A stretch of DNA of 64,000 nt from Pseudomonas paracarnis (lineage in GTDB: Bacteria; Pseudomonadota; Gammaproteobacteria; Pseudomonadales; Pseudomonadaceae). The notes beneath the pieces were generated by a model that saw only the letters and a program-made list of their open reading frames with translations, was not told the origin of the DNA and searched no databases. The stretch spans positions 24,519 to 88,518 of the forward strand of contig NZ_CAJFCN010000017.1 in the NCBI RefSeq assembly GCF_904063055.1, given 5' to 3'. The translations under genes and the position numbers were made by a program. Within the stretch, counting starts at the first letter, position 1. Each line of letters starts with the position of its first letter. Shown one piece after another: positions 45,849 through 55,895 of the stretch.

Positions 45849-48800
45849 ATGCCGCAGTTCTTTATTGACCGCCCGATCTTCGCCTGGGTGGTGGCCCTGT
45901 TTATCCTGCTGGCGGGCTTCCTGGCGATCCCGCAATTGCCGGTGGCGCAGTACCCCAACGTCGCGCCACCCAAGGTGGAAATCTACGCGGTGTACCCCGG
46001 CGCCTCGGCCCAGACCCTGGATGAGAGCGTGGTCAGCCTGATCGAGCAAGAGCTCAACGGCGCCGATCACCTGCTGTATTTCGAATCCCAGAGCAGCCTG
46101 GGCTCGGCGACCATTACCGCCACGTTCCAGCCGGGCACCGACCCGGAAATGGCCCAGGTGGATGTGCAGAACCGCCTCAAGGTGGTCGAGCCGCGCCTGC
46201 CCCAGGCCGTGACTCAGCAAGGCTTGCAAGTGGAAAAAGTCTCCGCTGGCTTCCTGCTGCTGGTCACATTGACCTCCAATGACGGCAAGCTCGATGACGT
46301 CGCGCTCAGTGATTACCTGGCGCGCAACGTGATGAACGAGCTCAAGCGCCTGGACGGCGTCGGCAAGGCCCAGTTGTATGGCGCCGAACGCGCGATGCGT
46401 ATCTGGATCGACCCGCAGAAGCTGATCGGTTTCAACCTCACGCCGGCCGACGTCAACGCCGCGATCAGCGCCCAGAACGCCCAGGTCTCAGCGGGCAGCA
46501 TCGGTGACTTGCCGGGCACCCACACCCAGGAGATCACCGCGGCGGTGCTGGTCAAGGGGCAACTGTCCACCCCGGCCGAATTCGCTGACATCGTGCTCAA
46601 GGCCAGCCCCGACGGCTCCACCGTGCGCATCGGCGATGTGGCACGGGTGGAAGTCGGCAGCCAGGAATACCAGTTCTCCACGCGTCTGAACGGCAAGCCG
46701 TCTACCGCCGTCAGCGTGCAACTGTCGCCCGGGGCTAATGCCTTGAGCACCGCAACGCTGGTGCGGGCGAAAATGGACGAGTTGTCACGCTACTTCCCTG
46801 CCAATGTGGAATACAAGATTCCCTACGACACCTCGCCCTTTGTCAAAGTCTCGATCACCAAGGTGGTCTACACCTTGCTGGAGGCGATGGCGCTGGTGTT
46901 CGCGGTGATGTTTCTGTTCCTGCAGAACGTGCGCTACACCTTGATTCCCACGCTGGTAGTGCCAATTGCGCTGATGGGCACCTTCGCCACCATGTTGCTG
47001 CTGGGCTTCTCGATCAACGTATTGACGATGTTCGGCATGGTGCTGGCCATCGGTATCCTGGTGGACGATGCCATCGTGGTGGTGGAAAACGTCGAGCGCA
47101 TCATGGCCACCGAGGGCCTGTCGCCCAAGGAAGCGACGAAGAAAGCCATGGGCCAGATCACCGGAGCCATCATCGGTATCACCCTGGTGCTGGTGGCGGT
47201 GTTTCTGCCGATGGCCTTCATGCCGGGTTCGGTGGGGGTGATCTACCAGCAGTTCTCGCTGTCGATGGCCACCTCGATTCTGTTCTCGGCGTTCCTGGCC
47301 CTGACCTTGACCCCGGCGCTGTGCGCCACGCTGCTCAAGCCGATTGCCAAGGGCGAACACCATGCCAAGGTTGGTTTCTTCGGCTGGTTCAACCAGCGCT
47401 TTGAGCACCTCACCAACCGTTATGAAGGTTGGGTGGCCTATGCCCTCAAGCGCAGCGGCCGCTATTTGCTGATCTACCTGGTCTTGCTGGTGGGCATGGG
47501 GCTGTTGTTCAGCCGTTTGCCCTCATCGTTCCTGCCGGTGGAAGACCAGGGCTACACCATCACCGATATCCAGTTGCCACCGGGCGCCAGCAAGAACCGT
47601 ACGGTGCAGGTGGCCGAACAGATCGAGGCGCATAACGCCGGCGAGCCTGGGGTGGGTGATACCACCATGATCATGGGCTTCAGTTTCTCCGGTTCCGGGC
47701 AGAACGCGGCGCTGGCGTTTACCACGCTCAAGGATTGGTCAGAGCGTGGCAGTGATGACTCCGCTTCCTCGATTGCCGATCGCGCCAACATGGCCTTCAG
47801 CGAACTCAAGGACGCGATTGCCTACGCGGTTCTGCCGCCGCCGGTAGACGGCCTGGGCACTTCCAGCGGTTTTGAGTTCCGTTTGCAGGACCGTGGTGGC
47901 GTTGGCCATGCGGGGTTGATGGCTGCGCGTACTGAACTGCTGGACGCTGCAGCGAAAAGCCCGATCCTGGCCAACGTGCGTGAAAGCGCCCTGGCCGAAG
48001 CACCGCAAGTGCAGCTGGAAGTGGACCGCAAGCAGGCCAACGCCTTGGGCGTTTCGTTTGCCGACGTGGGCAACGTGCTGTCCTCCGCGATTGGTTCGGC
48101 GTATATCAACGACTTCCCCAACCAGGGCCGCATGCAGCGCGTGGTGGTACAGGCCGAAGGCGACCAGCGCAGCCAGGTGGCCGACCTGATGAAGATCCAC
48201 GTGCGCAACAACGCTGGGAAAATGGTGCCGCTGTCAGCCTTTGTCGAAGCCAAGTGGACCCAGGGCCCAACGCAGTTGACCCGTTACAACGGCTACCCGG
48301 CCATCGCCATCAGCGGCGAAGCGGCGCCGGGGCACAGCACGGGCGAGGCCATGAACGAAATCCAGCGCCTGGTCAGCCAGTTGCCTGCCGGGCTGGGCCA
48401 GGAATGGACGGGCTTGTCGTTGCAGGAGCGCTTGTCCGGCTCCCAGGCACCGTTGCTGTTGGGCCTGTCGCTGCTGATCGTGTTCCTGTGCCTGGCCGCG
48501 CTGTATGAAAGCTGGTCGATCCCCACCTCGGTGTTGCTGGTGGTGCCGCTTGGGGTGCTGGGCGCGGTGTTAGCCGTGTCGCTACGCGGGATGCCTAACG
48601 ATGTGTTCTTCAAGGTCGGCCTGATCACCATCATCGGCCTGTCGGCGAAGAACGCGATCCTGATCATCGAGTTCGCCAAGGACCTGTATGACCAGGGCGA
48701 GGATTTGATCGACGCCACCTTGAAGGCGGCGCGGTTGCGCCTGCGACCGATCATCATGACCTCGATGGCGTTTATCCTCGGCGTGGTGCCATTGGCAATT

Positions 48801-48947
48801 GCCACCGGGGCCAGTTCGGCCAGCCAGCAGGCAATTGGTACCGGTGTGATTGGCGGGATGATCACAGCGACATTGGCGGTGGTGTTTGTGCCGGTGTTCT
48901 TCGTGGTGGTGATGAAGCTGGTGCGCAAGCGCCATAAAGCAAACTGA
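45849..48947 (+). CDS. RND multidrug efflux permease (HAE1)
   Basis: 1032 aa inner-membrane H+/drug antiporter: MPQFFIDRPIFAWVVALF start, PVAQYPNVAPPKVEIYAVYPGA, and TM4 GILVDDAIVVVENVERIM with the DD proton-relay pair. C-terminal half: GLSAKNAILIIEFAKDLYDQG, RLRPIIMTSMAFILGVVPL. Typical MexB/AcrB-like organisation, closer to these than to muxB/muxC. No outer-membrane factor follows, so it probably uses a shared channel (OprM-type) encoded elsewhere. Confidence 0.94.
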   Translation: MPQFFIDRPIFAWVVALFILLAGFLAIPQLPVAQYPNVAPPKVEIYAVYPGASAQTLDESVVSLIEQELNGADHLLYFESQSSLGSATITATFQPGTDPEMAQVDVQNRLKVVEPRLPQAVTQQGLQVEKVSAGFLLLVTLTSNDGKLDDVALSDYLARNVMNELKRLDGVGKAQLYGAERAMRIWIDPQKLIGFNLTPADVNAAISAQNAQVSAGSIGDLPGTHTQEITAAVLVKGQLSTPAEFADIVLKASPDGSTVRIGDVARVEVGSQEYQFSTRLNGKPSTAVSVQLSPGANALSTATLVRAKMDELSRYFPANVEYKIPYDTSPFVKVSITKVVYTLLEAMALVFAVMFLFLQNVRYTLIPTLVVPIALMGTFATMLLLGFSINVLTMFGMVLAIGILVDDAIVVVENVERIMATEGLSPKEATKKAMGQITGAIIGITLVLVAVFLPMAFMPGSVGVIYQQFSLSMATSILFSAFLALTLTPALCATLLKPIAKGEHHAKVGFFGWFNQRFEHLTNRYEGWVAYALKRSGRYLLIYLVLLVGMGLLFSRLPSSFLPVEDQGYTITDIQLPPGASKNRTVQVAEQIEAHNAGEPGVGDTTMIMGFSFSGSGQNAALAFTTLKDWSERGSDDSASSIADRANMAFSELKDAIAYAVLPPPVDGLGTSSGFEFRLQDRGGVGHAGLMAARTELLDAAAKSPILANVRESALAEAPQVQLEVDRKQANALGVSFADVGNVLSSAIGSAYINDFPNQGRMQRVVVQAEGDQRSQVADLMKIHVRNNAGKMVPLSAFVEAKWTQGPTQLTRYNGYPAIAISGEAAPGHSTGEAMNEIQRLVSQLPAGLGQEWTGLSLQERLSGSQAPLLLGLSLLIVFLCLAALYESWSIPTSVLLVVPLGVLGAVLAVSLRGMPNDVFFKVGLITIIGLSAKNAILIIEFAKDLYDQGEDLIDATLKAARLRLRPIIMTSMAFILGVVPLAIATGASSASQQAIGTGVIGGMITATLAVVFVPVFFVVVMKLVRKRHKAN

Positions 48948-48964
48948 TCAACGCCGCAGCCAAA

Positions 48965-48992
48965 TGTGGGAGCTGGCTTGCCAACTCCCACA
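48965..48992. repeat. Collapsed REP
   Basis: GTGGGAGCTGGCTTGCC runs directly into AACTCCCAC, so the two REP ends form a short hairpin with the REPIN centre missing; probably a deletion remnant. Confidence 0.7.
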
Positions 48993-49068
48993 GGGTTATT
49001 GATTGCATTCATGATCAGGTACACCCGAATAAGCTATGGTGCTCACATATAGTTCTTTGTGAGCCACC

Positions 49069-49710
49069 ATGCCCTTCCTCGCCCGCACCCACCCTCGCCT
49101 CTCATCTGCCGCTGTACTGGGCCTTGCCGTGGGCATTCTGGTACCGGCTGACACCCTCGCCAGCAAAGTGCTGATCGGCTGGAACATCGGCGTCTGGACC
49201 TATCTCCTTTTGATGCTATGGCTGACCATTCGCGCCAAGGCCGAGGACGTCAAGCGCATCGCCGAAATCGAAGACGAGAACGCCGGCCTGGTGCTGTTCA
49301 TGGTATGTATCGCCGCCATCGCCAGCTTGGCGACCATTACCTTCGAACTGGTCGGCAGCAAGGACCTGGCCACCTCCGAGCGCCTGCTGCACTACGGTTT
49401 CACCGGGCTGACGGTGATCGGCTCCTGGCTATTGATCGGGGTGATTTTCAGCGTGCACTACGCCAGGCTCTATTACACCTGGCCAGGCAAGGAGCCCGCC
49501 TTGCGTTTTGCCGAAGGCTTGCTCACGCCCAACTACTGGGATTTCCTGTACTTTTCCTTCACCATCGGCGTAGCGGTACAAACCTCGGATGTGGGCGTCG
49601 CCACCCGTAGCCTGCGCAAGGTGGTACTGGGGCAGTCGTTGATCGGTTTTTTGTTCAACACCGCCATTCTGGGCTTTTCGATCAACATCGCCGCCGGGTT
49701 GTTTGGCTAG
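49069..49710 (+). CDS. DUF1345 family membrane protein
   Basis: 213 aa, about five TM segments, start MPFLARTHPRLSS. Family motifs: IGWNIGVWTYLLLMLWLTIRAK, SVHYARLYYT, NYWDFLYFSFTIGVAVQTSDV and SLRKVVLGQSLIGFLFNTAILGFSIN. Function unknown; the YWDFLYFSFTIG segment resembles a pore-loop/ion-channel type motif, but this is only a likeness. Single gene. Confidence 0.9.
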   Translation: MPFLARTHPRLSSAAVLGLAVGILVPADTLASKVLIGWNIGVWTYLLLMLWLTIRAKAEDVKRIAEIEDENAGLVLFMVCIAAIASLATITFELVGSKDLATSERLLHYGFTGLTVIGSWLLIGVIFSVHYARLYYTWPGKEPALRFAEGLLTPNYWDFLYFSFTIGVAVQTSDVGVATRSLRKVVLGQSLIGFLFNTAILGFSINIAAGLFG

Positions 49711-49782
49711 ACTGCACAAACCTTCTAGACGCCCACTGAGGCGTCGCCGCTAATAACCCTTCACTTTCCGCCTCGGTGTTGT

Positions 49783-50622
49783 ATGCCTGCGCACAATTGG
49801 ATCGACTTGTCCCAGGACGCCGACACCGGCATCGAGACCCTGCGCGCGCATTTCGAAGGCCATGCGTATGACCCCCATTGGCACGACAGCTACCTGGTGG
49901 GCGTCACCGAACAAGGCGTACAGCAATTCAACTGTCGGCGCATGCGCCATGACAGCGTGCCGGGGCAGGTATTCCTGCTGGAGCCAGGGGAGCTCCACGA
50001 CGGCAATGCTCCGACGGTCGACGGCTTCACTTACCGCATGCTCTACCTCGACCCGCAGTGGCTGGAACGGGAAATCGCCAGTGTCTTCGAGGAAGCACCC
50101 GCCCATCATCAGCTGAGTTTCGCCCGCACCTTGGCCAGCGATCCACGCCTGGCCCTGGCCACCAGCCAGGCGTTTGAGAGTTTGCACCACGGCGAACTGC
50201 GGATCGTGCGGCAAAGCGCTCTGGATCAGTTATTGGAACGCCTCACAGGCCAGCTTTACTGGCGCATGCGCTACCGCGATGACCCGCGCTTGCCGCAGGT
50301 GGCGCACAAGGCGCGGGAATACCTGCACGCCCATCTGCATCAGGACGTCGGCATGGATGAACTCGCCCTGACCTGCGGCGTCGACCGCTTTCGCCTGAGC
50401 CGCGCGTTCAAGAGTGCCTTCGGCCTGCCGCCCCACGCTTATCTGGTGCAACTGCGCCTGGCCCGTGCCCGGTATCTATTGGCCAAGGGCGATCAACCGG
50501 CAGACGTGGCGATGGCCCTGGGTTTCGCCGATCAAAGTCATTTGGGCCGCTGGTTCATGCGGGCTTATGGGCTGACACCGGCCGCGTACCGCAAGCGCTG
50601 CACAAATCTTCCAGACCGGTAA
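49783..50622 (+). CDS. AraC-family transcriptional regulator
   Basis: 279 aa. N-terminal AraC-type cupin (ARAHFEGHAYDPHWHDSYLVGVTEQGVQQF is the metal/ligand-site-like part; the mature frame begins MPAHNWIDLSQ). C-terminal double HTH (about 180-275): VGMDELALTCGVDRFRLSRAFKSAFG and PADVAMALGFADQSHLGRWFMRAYG. The LysE-family exporter 54 bases downstream on the same strand is the likely target. Confidence 0.9.
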   Translation: MPAHNWIDLSQDADTGIETLRAHFEGHAYDPHWHDSYLVGVTEQGVQQFNCRRMRHDSVPGQVFLLEPGELHDGNAPTVDGFTYRMLYLDPQWLEREIASVFEEAPAHHQLSFARTLASDPRLALATSQAFESLHHGELRIVRQSALDQLLERLTGQLYWRMRYRDDPRLPQVAHKAREYLHAHLHQDVGMDELALTCGVDRFRLSRAFKSAFGLPPHAYLVQLRLARARYLLAKGDQPADVAMALGFADQSHLGRWFMRAYGLTPAAYRKRCTNLPDR

Positions 50623-50676
50623 CGCCCGGGCTTGTGAAGATGGTCGCTCTAAATGAGCCCGCCGGAGTCACCCGCC

Positions 50677-51270
50677 ATGCTGTCCACCTTCGTGCCTTTC
50701 ATGCTGTTCGCCTTTGTCGCCTCCATCACCCCCGGCCCGACCAATATCCTGGTGCTCAGCAACAGCGCCCGTTACGGTTTCAAGGCTGCGCTGCCAATCA
50801 TCATTGGGGCTTGCGTGGGGGCATCGGGGATTGTGCTGCTGGTGGGTTGCGGTGTGGGTCAGTCATTGGTGCAACTGCCCAACGTGCAAACGGCGATGCA
50901 GTGGGCCGGTGTGGCTTGGCTGAGTTACCTGGCCTGGCAGATCTTCAGGGCGCCAGCCCAGGCCATCAATGCCGATGACACGCAAAAACCCTTGGGCCTG
51001 TTGGGCGCCGCGGCCCTGCAATTGATCAACCCCAAAACCTGGATGATGGCACTGGCGGTGGTCAGTGTGTTCGCTGGCCAGGGTGGGCAGCGCCAGGTGG
51101 TGTACCTGTCCCTGATGTTTTTCCTGATCGCCTTGCCCTGCCTCGGCGCCTGGGCTTTATTGGGTGCCGGGTCTAGCCGCCTGTTGCGCTCCCCCAGGAC
51201 CGTAGGCGCATTCAACCGAGTCATGGCCTTGCTGCTGTTGGGCTCAGCCTGGCTGAGTGTGCTGATCTGA
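50677..51270 (+). CDS. LysE/RhtB-family amino acid exporter
   Basis: 197 aa from the ATG at 50677, with GGAG 9 bases upstream; an ATG at 50653 in the same frame lacks a site. Five to six TM segments; the family signature SITPGPTNILVLSNSARYG (about 14-32) and the LINPKTWMMAL segment are present. Exports amino acids or related compounds. Follows the AraC regulator. Confidence 0.92.
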   Translation: MLSTFVPFMLFAFVASITPGPTNILVLSNSARYGFKAALPIIIGACVGASGIVLLVGCGVGQSLVQLPNVQTAMQWAGVAWLSYLAWQIFRAPAQAINADDTQKPLGLLGAAALQLINPKTWMMALAVVSVFAGQGGQRQVVYLSLMFFLIALPCLGAWALLGAGSSRLLRSPRTVGAFNRVMALLLLGSAWLSVLI

Positions 51271-51275
51271 AGGCG

Positions 51276-51303
51276 AAAAAAAGGGGAAGCCTAAGCCTCC
51301 CCT
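51276..51303 (-). terminator. Intrinsic terminator of the second autotransporter
   Basis: On the minus strand AGGGGA ... TCCCCT hairpin (51282-51287 with 51298-51303) followed by seven T. It lies just downstream of the autotransporter stop at 51323. Confidence 0.75.
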
Positions 51304-51322
51304 GTTCGGGTGGATGGATGAA

Positions 51323-53587
51323 TTAAAAGTCGTAACGCACGCCGAAGTTGACACCCCATGGCTGGTCGACGGTTTTACCACGTGTATGCTCGAGGTCCGC
51401 ATGCAGCTTGACGCTCTGTGTCACCGACATCGCCACACCACCGGCCATTTCAATGCGCGAACCGAATACATCGTTGTTGAAGCGCTCGCCGTTTACCGTG
51501 ACCTTATTGTTGTGGTTGAACTCATGGGCCAACGCAGTACGCAAGTACGGTTGCAACACACCACCGCTGTCCAACTGGATATTCTTGCCCACCGTGACGC
51601 CAGCCTTGCCCACGACCGAGGCCGAACGGTCACCTTTGGCGTGCAGGCCATTGTCCAGGTCATAACTCTGGGCCTGGGTGATCGCAGCGTTGAGTTGTCC
51701 GTAGGGTTCTACGAAGTAGCCGTCATCCAGTTTGATATGCCGACCGACTTCCACCGAAGCCCCCACGGCGTTCTGGGTGTAGTTGCCCTTGGCTTTTTTG
51801 CCGTCGCTCATGCTCACGTTGACTTCGTTGTGCAAGCGGTTGAGCTTGACCACACCGTCGAAATACAGGCCGCTCTCGTCATCGAGCCACGTGGCATAAC
51901 CGCCCAGGTAGTAGCTGTCGACTGTACCGCCACCGGAGCGGTTGAGGTCGATATCGGAGGTGCTGTGACCGGCCATCACACCGGCCACCCACTGCCCATC
52001 GCCGCCGTACAGCGGTGTGTCGATACCCAAGGTAAAGCCGCGCTGGTTCTGCGTGTAGCCGCCACCATCCTGATTGCCGCTGACCTCGTACTTGTTGCCG
52101 TAGCCGCGCATCCAGAAACCTTCGTTGTTGCCCTGGCTGAAGCGCAGCTCACCCATGCGGGTACGCAACAAAGTCATCTCGCCGTACAACACTGTGGGCG
52201 AGGTGTTGAACAACGCCATCACCGCTTTGGTGCTGTTGCTGGTGCCGCGCCGGTTAGGGTCCAGGTACCAATCGGTGTCTTCCTGCTTGAGCCCGTAACT
52301 GTAGGCACCTGCGTCAACCGTTCCGCCGACCAGGGCGAACTGTGCATCACCGCCCTCGGTGCTCACCACGCGAATCGGCTCGGCCGTGGCCAACTCCGAC
52401 CCCGTGGCCGCCAGCAACAGGCTGTGGTTACCTTCGGCGATGCCATTAACGGCGAGCAAGTCGGTCTGGCCGCTGCCAAAGTCGGTATGCATCACGAACG
52501 TGCCTTCGCCCGACAGGCTGTCGACATCCAACCGGTAGAACTCATCAGGCCCACCAAAATGCACGCTGCCGCCCGCCATTTTCAGGTCACCGACTTCGCT
52601 GTCACCCACCAGCGCCCAGTGGGAGGCGTTGTTCACGCTTAACTCAGCTACGTTTTTCAACTGGCCGGTCAACCACGAGCCGTTGTTGAGCTGCAACTTC
52701 GCGGTGCTGCCCTCCTCGACCACGACGTCACCGAACAAGGTACTGCCGTCGACATTCATGTTGGCGAAGGAGCCACCGGTGACTTCGAGGATATTGCCGT
52801 TGCCGCCCTTGAGGGTCGCACCGTTGCGCACATCTATAGTTGCATTAGCCGGTGTACCCGCCTTTGAGCTTTCGACCAGAATGGCTGCGCCCGCTTTTCC
52901 TTCCACGTATGAGCCATCAAGGATCAATGCAGCTGGCACGTCGGGGCTGCGGTCCATATCCAGCCGCACGCCATTGAGCTCACCGGTGATGGAGCTATCG
53001 ATCGCAATGGCTTGACCGAACAGATACAGACCCACGCCATTTTCGCCAGTGCCTGCAACGTCGGTTTGGTAGAGGGCCAACGCGCTGTTACCACCCACAC
53101 TGACGCCACGCGTGGTGCCGGTGATGCTGCTGTTGAATACAGAGGCAATTGCCCCCTCGTCACTGCCGATCGGACGAGAAACGACCAGGCCAACGCCATT
53201 GCTGTGGGTAAGTGTGCTGTTCTTGAGCGACAGCGTCCCGCCACTCATGAACACTGCTGCCGGCTGTGTCGCCCGCGCAGTGATCTCGGCGCCATCAATA
53301 TTCACGTTCGAATTGAATGCCGTGATGTCTTGAGTTTTGCTGCCCGGATTAACGGTCAAGTTGGCAGACTGGGCACGGATTTGTTTGGTAGTGGCCCCTT
53401 CCACGGTGAGACCCGAGCCGGGCCTGAGCTCGAAACTGTCAGGTGGAGGGCCTGGCCGAACTGTTTCATTCGGGCCCGTAACCACGCGGGCTTCGGCCAC
53501 ACTTGACATAAGAACTGCTAATGAAACCGCGTTGGCCTTCAAGGCAAAACTCAACGGCTTGAGCTTAAAATTAAACATTGACGACAT
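51323..53587 (-). CDS. Autotransporter (type Va) with pertactin-like passenger
   Basis: 754 aa from the ATG at 53587 (MSSMFNFKLK), with AGAGGG upstream; a 24-residue longer frame has no RBS. Signal peptide to about residue 33 (LMSSVAEA). The passenger (about 34-470) has the short repeating beta-helix pattern of pertactin-type proteins (EVTGGSFANMNVDGSTLFGDV, GDLKMAGGSVHFGG). The outer-membrane barrel (about 476-754) begins GFWMRGYGN and ends NFGVRYDF with the terminal aromatic. Probably an adhesin; no catalytic motif seen. Not closely similar to the autotransporter at 33.8 kb. Confidence 0.92.
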   Translation of the reverse strand: MSSMFNFKLKPLSFALKANAVSLAVLMSSVAEARVVTGPNETVRPGPPPDSFELRPGSGLTVEGATTKQIRAQSANLTVNPGSKTQDITAFNSNVNIDGAEITARATQPAAVFMSGGTLSLKNSTLTHSNGVGLVVSRPIGSDEGAIASVFNSSITGTTRGVSVGGNSALALYQTDVAGTGENGVGLYLFGQAIAIDSSITGELNGVRLDMDRSPDVPAALILDGSYVEGKAGAAILVESSKAGTPANATIDVRNGATLKGGNGNILEVTGGSFANMNVDGSTLFGDVVVEEGSTAKLQLNNGSWLTGQLKNVAELSVNNASHWALVGDSEVGDLKMAGGSVHFGGPDEFYRLDVDSLSGEGTFVMHTDFGSGQTDLLAVNGIAEGNHSLLLAATGSELATAEPIRVVSTEGGDAQFALVGGTVDAGAYSYGLKQEDTDWYLDPNRRGTSNSTKAVMALFNTSPTVLYGEMTLLRTRMGELRFSQGNNEGFWMRGYGNKYEVSGNQDGGGYTQNQRGFTLGIDTPLYGGDGQWVAGVMAGHSTSDIDLNRSGGGTVDSYYLGGYATWLDDESGLYFDGVVKLNRLHNEVNVSMSDGKKAKGNYTQNAVGASVEVGRHIKLDDGYFVEPYGQLNAAITQAQSYDLDNGLHAKGDRSASVVGKAGVTVGKNIQLDSGGVLQPYLRTALAHEFNHNNKVTVNGERFNNDVFGSRIEMAGGVAMSVTQSVKLHADLEHTRGKTVDQPWGVNFGVRYDF

Positions 53588-53775
53588 CGAAAAACCCTCT
53601 GGGTTTGGCATTCCTATTGAAGAAATTGGCCGGTACCTAAGAGCGTGGAACCCTGCCAATCAAGCGGTGCCAAAGTTATCCAGAGTTGTTCCCTATTTAT
53701 GTAGGATTAATCTTAATACCCCCGAATCAATCTCGATGCGCACGGTGAGAACAAATAAGTTGTCCCTCTATGAAC

Positions 53776-53802
53776 CCTGGGAGCAGCGTGGCTGCTCCCA
53801 GG
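53776..53802 (-). terminator. Strong hairpin after the first modular gene
   Basis: CCTGGGAGCAGC and GCTGCTCCCAGG, a perfect 12-bp stem with a 3-base loop, 18 bases past the stop at 53820 on the minus strand. A weak T-run (CTGTTTTC) follows only on the plus strand, so termination may be bidirectional. The rest of 53588-53819 is presumably the promoter region of the autotransporter. Confidence 0.6.
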
Positions 53803-53819
53803 CTGTTTTCGCAACCACG

Positions 53820-55895
53820 TCAAATCGCTGCGGGTACCGGCGTATCGTCGCAGTAGGTGGGGGAGGAGCCGGTTTTGACCGAGCGTGCCCGATGCAAAGC
53901 GTCGCTCGATGTTAAAGGCCCTGTTGGCAGTTGGATGGTGTAGTTGATCCTTGCTGCCCCCTGGAGCCGTAGGCCTACGTGTGTATGAATCGTCTTCATG
54001 AGGGTGGAGAAAGGCGCGTCTAGGGTCACCAAAAACCCCTGCGCGATCATGGAGGCGGTCAACGGAGGGGAGTCTTTGAACCCTACGGATGCAAGCACTG
54101 GGTTCGTGCCATCATTATCACTGTAGCCTTGCCAGTTCACCCGGACCACCATGGTCGGCTCAAACAAGTCCGACGGAGGAATACGAACAGTGATACGTCC
54201 GTCCATATTCAAAGGCCTGAAGGTAGTACAGTTGATCACGCCTGGATCACCGCCAATTAAATCCAGGTCCTGGACCTCGGGCATGACAAGGGCCTGGACA
54301 TTGGCCTGTACGTCCACCGAGGTCACCTCAGACTGCTGCCGATTCGTACCGAGGCCCGCGTCGATTGTGTAATGCACCTGTTTCATAGGCGGTGCATTAC
54401 CGTGCTTGGCGATCAGCGCCCACGGAATCTGCAGCGGCGGGGTGACCGGGGCGCCGGCAACCCCGCCCGTTATCTGGCGAGTGGCGGCGAGTTCACCCTC
54501 GTACCACAGCCGGATGAAAAAGTCCTCGGCGTCAGGGGTTGGGGCCTCATCCCACAACGTGATATGGGCATTGGCGGGCCGATTGGCGTGCTCAGGCAAT
54601 AGCTCGTTGTCAGCGCCCTCCATGCCAGCGGCATTTACCCCCTTGATCACCACCGGATCCAGATCGGTGTTCGTCAGGTCCGGAGGATCGGTAGGAGTCG
54701 GTCCGACCACGTGCAGATTCAAATTGATGATCGTCGACGGCGCAGCAGGATACGTGACGGATCGACGGCGGATGACGTAAGTGACCGTCAACAGCTCGTC
54801 ACCTGTCAACGCGCCATAGAGAATTTGCAAAATATGAAGTGGAACAACAATGGGCACTGGAAAGCTCGTACCGTTGCCCAATGCCGTACCCTCGATGGTT
54901 TCGGTACGGACGCTGGTCGACAGTATGACGTCAATGACATCACCGTCATTGCCCCGCTGCGGATGGTCATAAGCGGGAATTCTTACAATCATTCCCAGGT
55001 CAATGGAGGCGTCAATCCGGTCGAAGCGGTTATCTCCCGGAAACGCCCTGCCGATCAAGGGCTGCTTCAGATTAGCCGGTGCAGGTTGCAAGGCCACATC
55101 CAACCGCAAGGAGGAGGAAAGCTGGCTGGGATTGCCCGCGGCGTCCAGTAACTGATATCGAAGCGTGTTAAACGCGTCCGGTCCAGCCGAAACAACACCC
55201 TTGGGCAACGGGAACCTAAGGTCCGTCACCGGCCAATCCACCTCGGTAGAGGGAGGATCAGGAGCATATGGGGAATCGGAACCGCCGTAGAACGCCCTCA
55301 GCCTGTCACCCGGCGCACGCCCGTGGAGAACATAATCTGGAATTGAAAAAAACAACCGATCATTGGGAGCAGCTGGAAAATCGGCCTCGTCAATGGGCAG
55401 TGTCAAGCCTGCCGGTAGGGTAGGCGCTGGCGGAAGACTCGGAGATGATGCGTACGGTGCATCAGTATCGACAATCAAACGCATCTCGGTCGATTCGCTC
55501 AAGTTATCCGCACGTCTGATATACACCTCGTACTTGATATCCCAGTGACCTGGCGGACGCCTGCCTCGGGCGATATTTGCAGTTGCATAGGCTTGTGGCA
55601 GTGTTGCATCGAAATTAAAAGTGAACGTTAGGAACGGTTCTCCATACTCCGCATCATCTACCGGCTTTATAAACACTCTCACGATATCCTGATCGCCACC
55701 ACTGTCGCTGTAGTCTTGCCATCGTGGCATTCGCAGTTCCAAATATTCGGACAACGCCTGTTCCCGAGAAAGCAATCCTGGAAAACCTGGAACAAAATCA
55801 ACTTCTGGCGGATCCAACTGTGAGAAAACAACTGTCGACGGGCTAACAGCAGAGTTTAATCTGGTAAAATAATCACGCGTTTTTTTATTCATCAT
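53820..55895 (-). CDS. Large modular protein of unknown function (paralogue 1)
   Basis: 691 aa; GGAGAA precedes two adjacent ATGs (55895, 55892). No signal peptide or TM segment. It is built of several beta-rich modules of about 110-130 residues, each ending in a pattern like 'V.Y.I....N.S..S..L.VD....P' (e.g. LRYQLLDAAGNPSQLSSSLRLDV; VHYTIDAGLGTNRQQSEVTSVDV), with Pro-rich joints. The N-terminal module has WQDYSDSGG and the last module WQGYSDNDG, a shared motif. The last module starts with VINCTTF and ends with SPTYCDD. Ig/FnIII-like folds are likely. I do not recognise a family name. The codon mix looks less GC-biased than that of neighbours, hinting at transfer. Confidence 0.8.
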   Translation of the reverse strand: MMNKKTRDYFTRLNSAVSPSTVVFSQLDPPEVDFVPGFPGLLSREQALSEYLELRMPRWQDYSDSGGDQDIVRVFIKPVDDAEYGEPFLTFTFNFDATLPQAYATANIARGRRPPGHWDIKYEVYIRRADNLSESTEMRLIVDTDAPYASSPSLPPAPTLPAGLTLPIDEADFPAAPNDRLFFSIPDYVLHGRAPGDRLRAFYGGSDSPYAPDPPSTEVDWPVTDLRFPLPKGVVSAGPDAFNTLRYQLLDAAGNPSQLSSSLRLDVALQPAPANLKQPLIGRAFPGDNRFDRIDASIDLGMIVRIPAYDHPQRGNDGDVIDVILSTSVRTETIEGTALGNGTSFPVPIVVPLHILQILYGALTGDELLTVTYVIRRRSVTYPAAPSTIINLNLHVVGPTPTDPPDLTNTDLDPVVIKGVNAAGMEGADNELLPEHANRPANAHITLWDEAPTPDAEDFFIRLWYEGELAATRQITGGVAGAPVTPPLQIPWALIAKHGNAPPMKQVHYTIDAGLGTNRQQSEVTSVDVQANVQALVMPEVQDLDLIGGDPGVINCTTFRPLNMDGRITVRIPPSDLFEPTMVVRVNWQGYSDNDGTNPVLASVGFKDSPPLTASMIAQGFLVTLDAPFSTLMKTIHTHVGLRLQGAARINYTIQLPTGPLTSSDALHRARSVKTGSSPTYCDDTPVPAAI

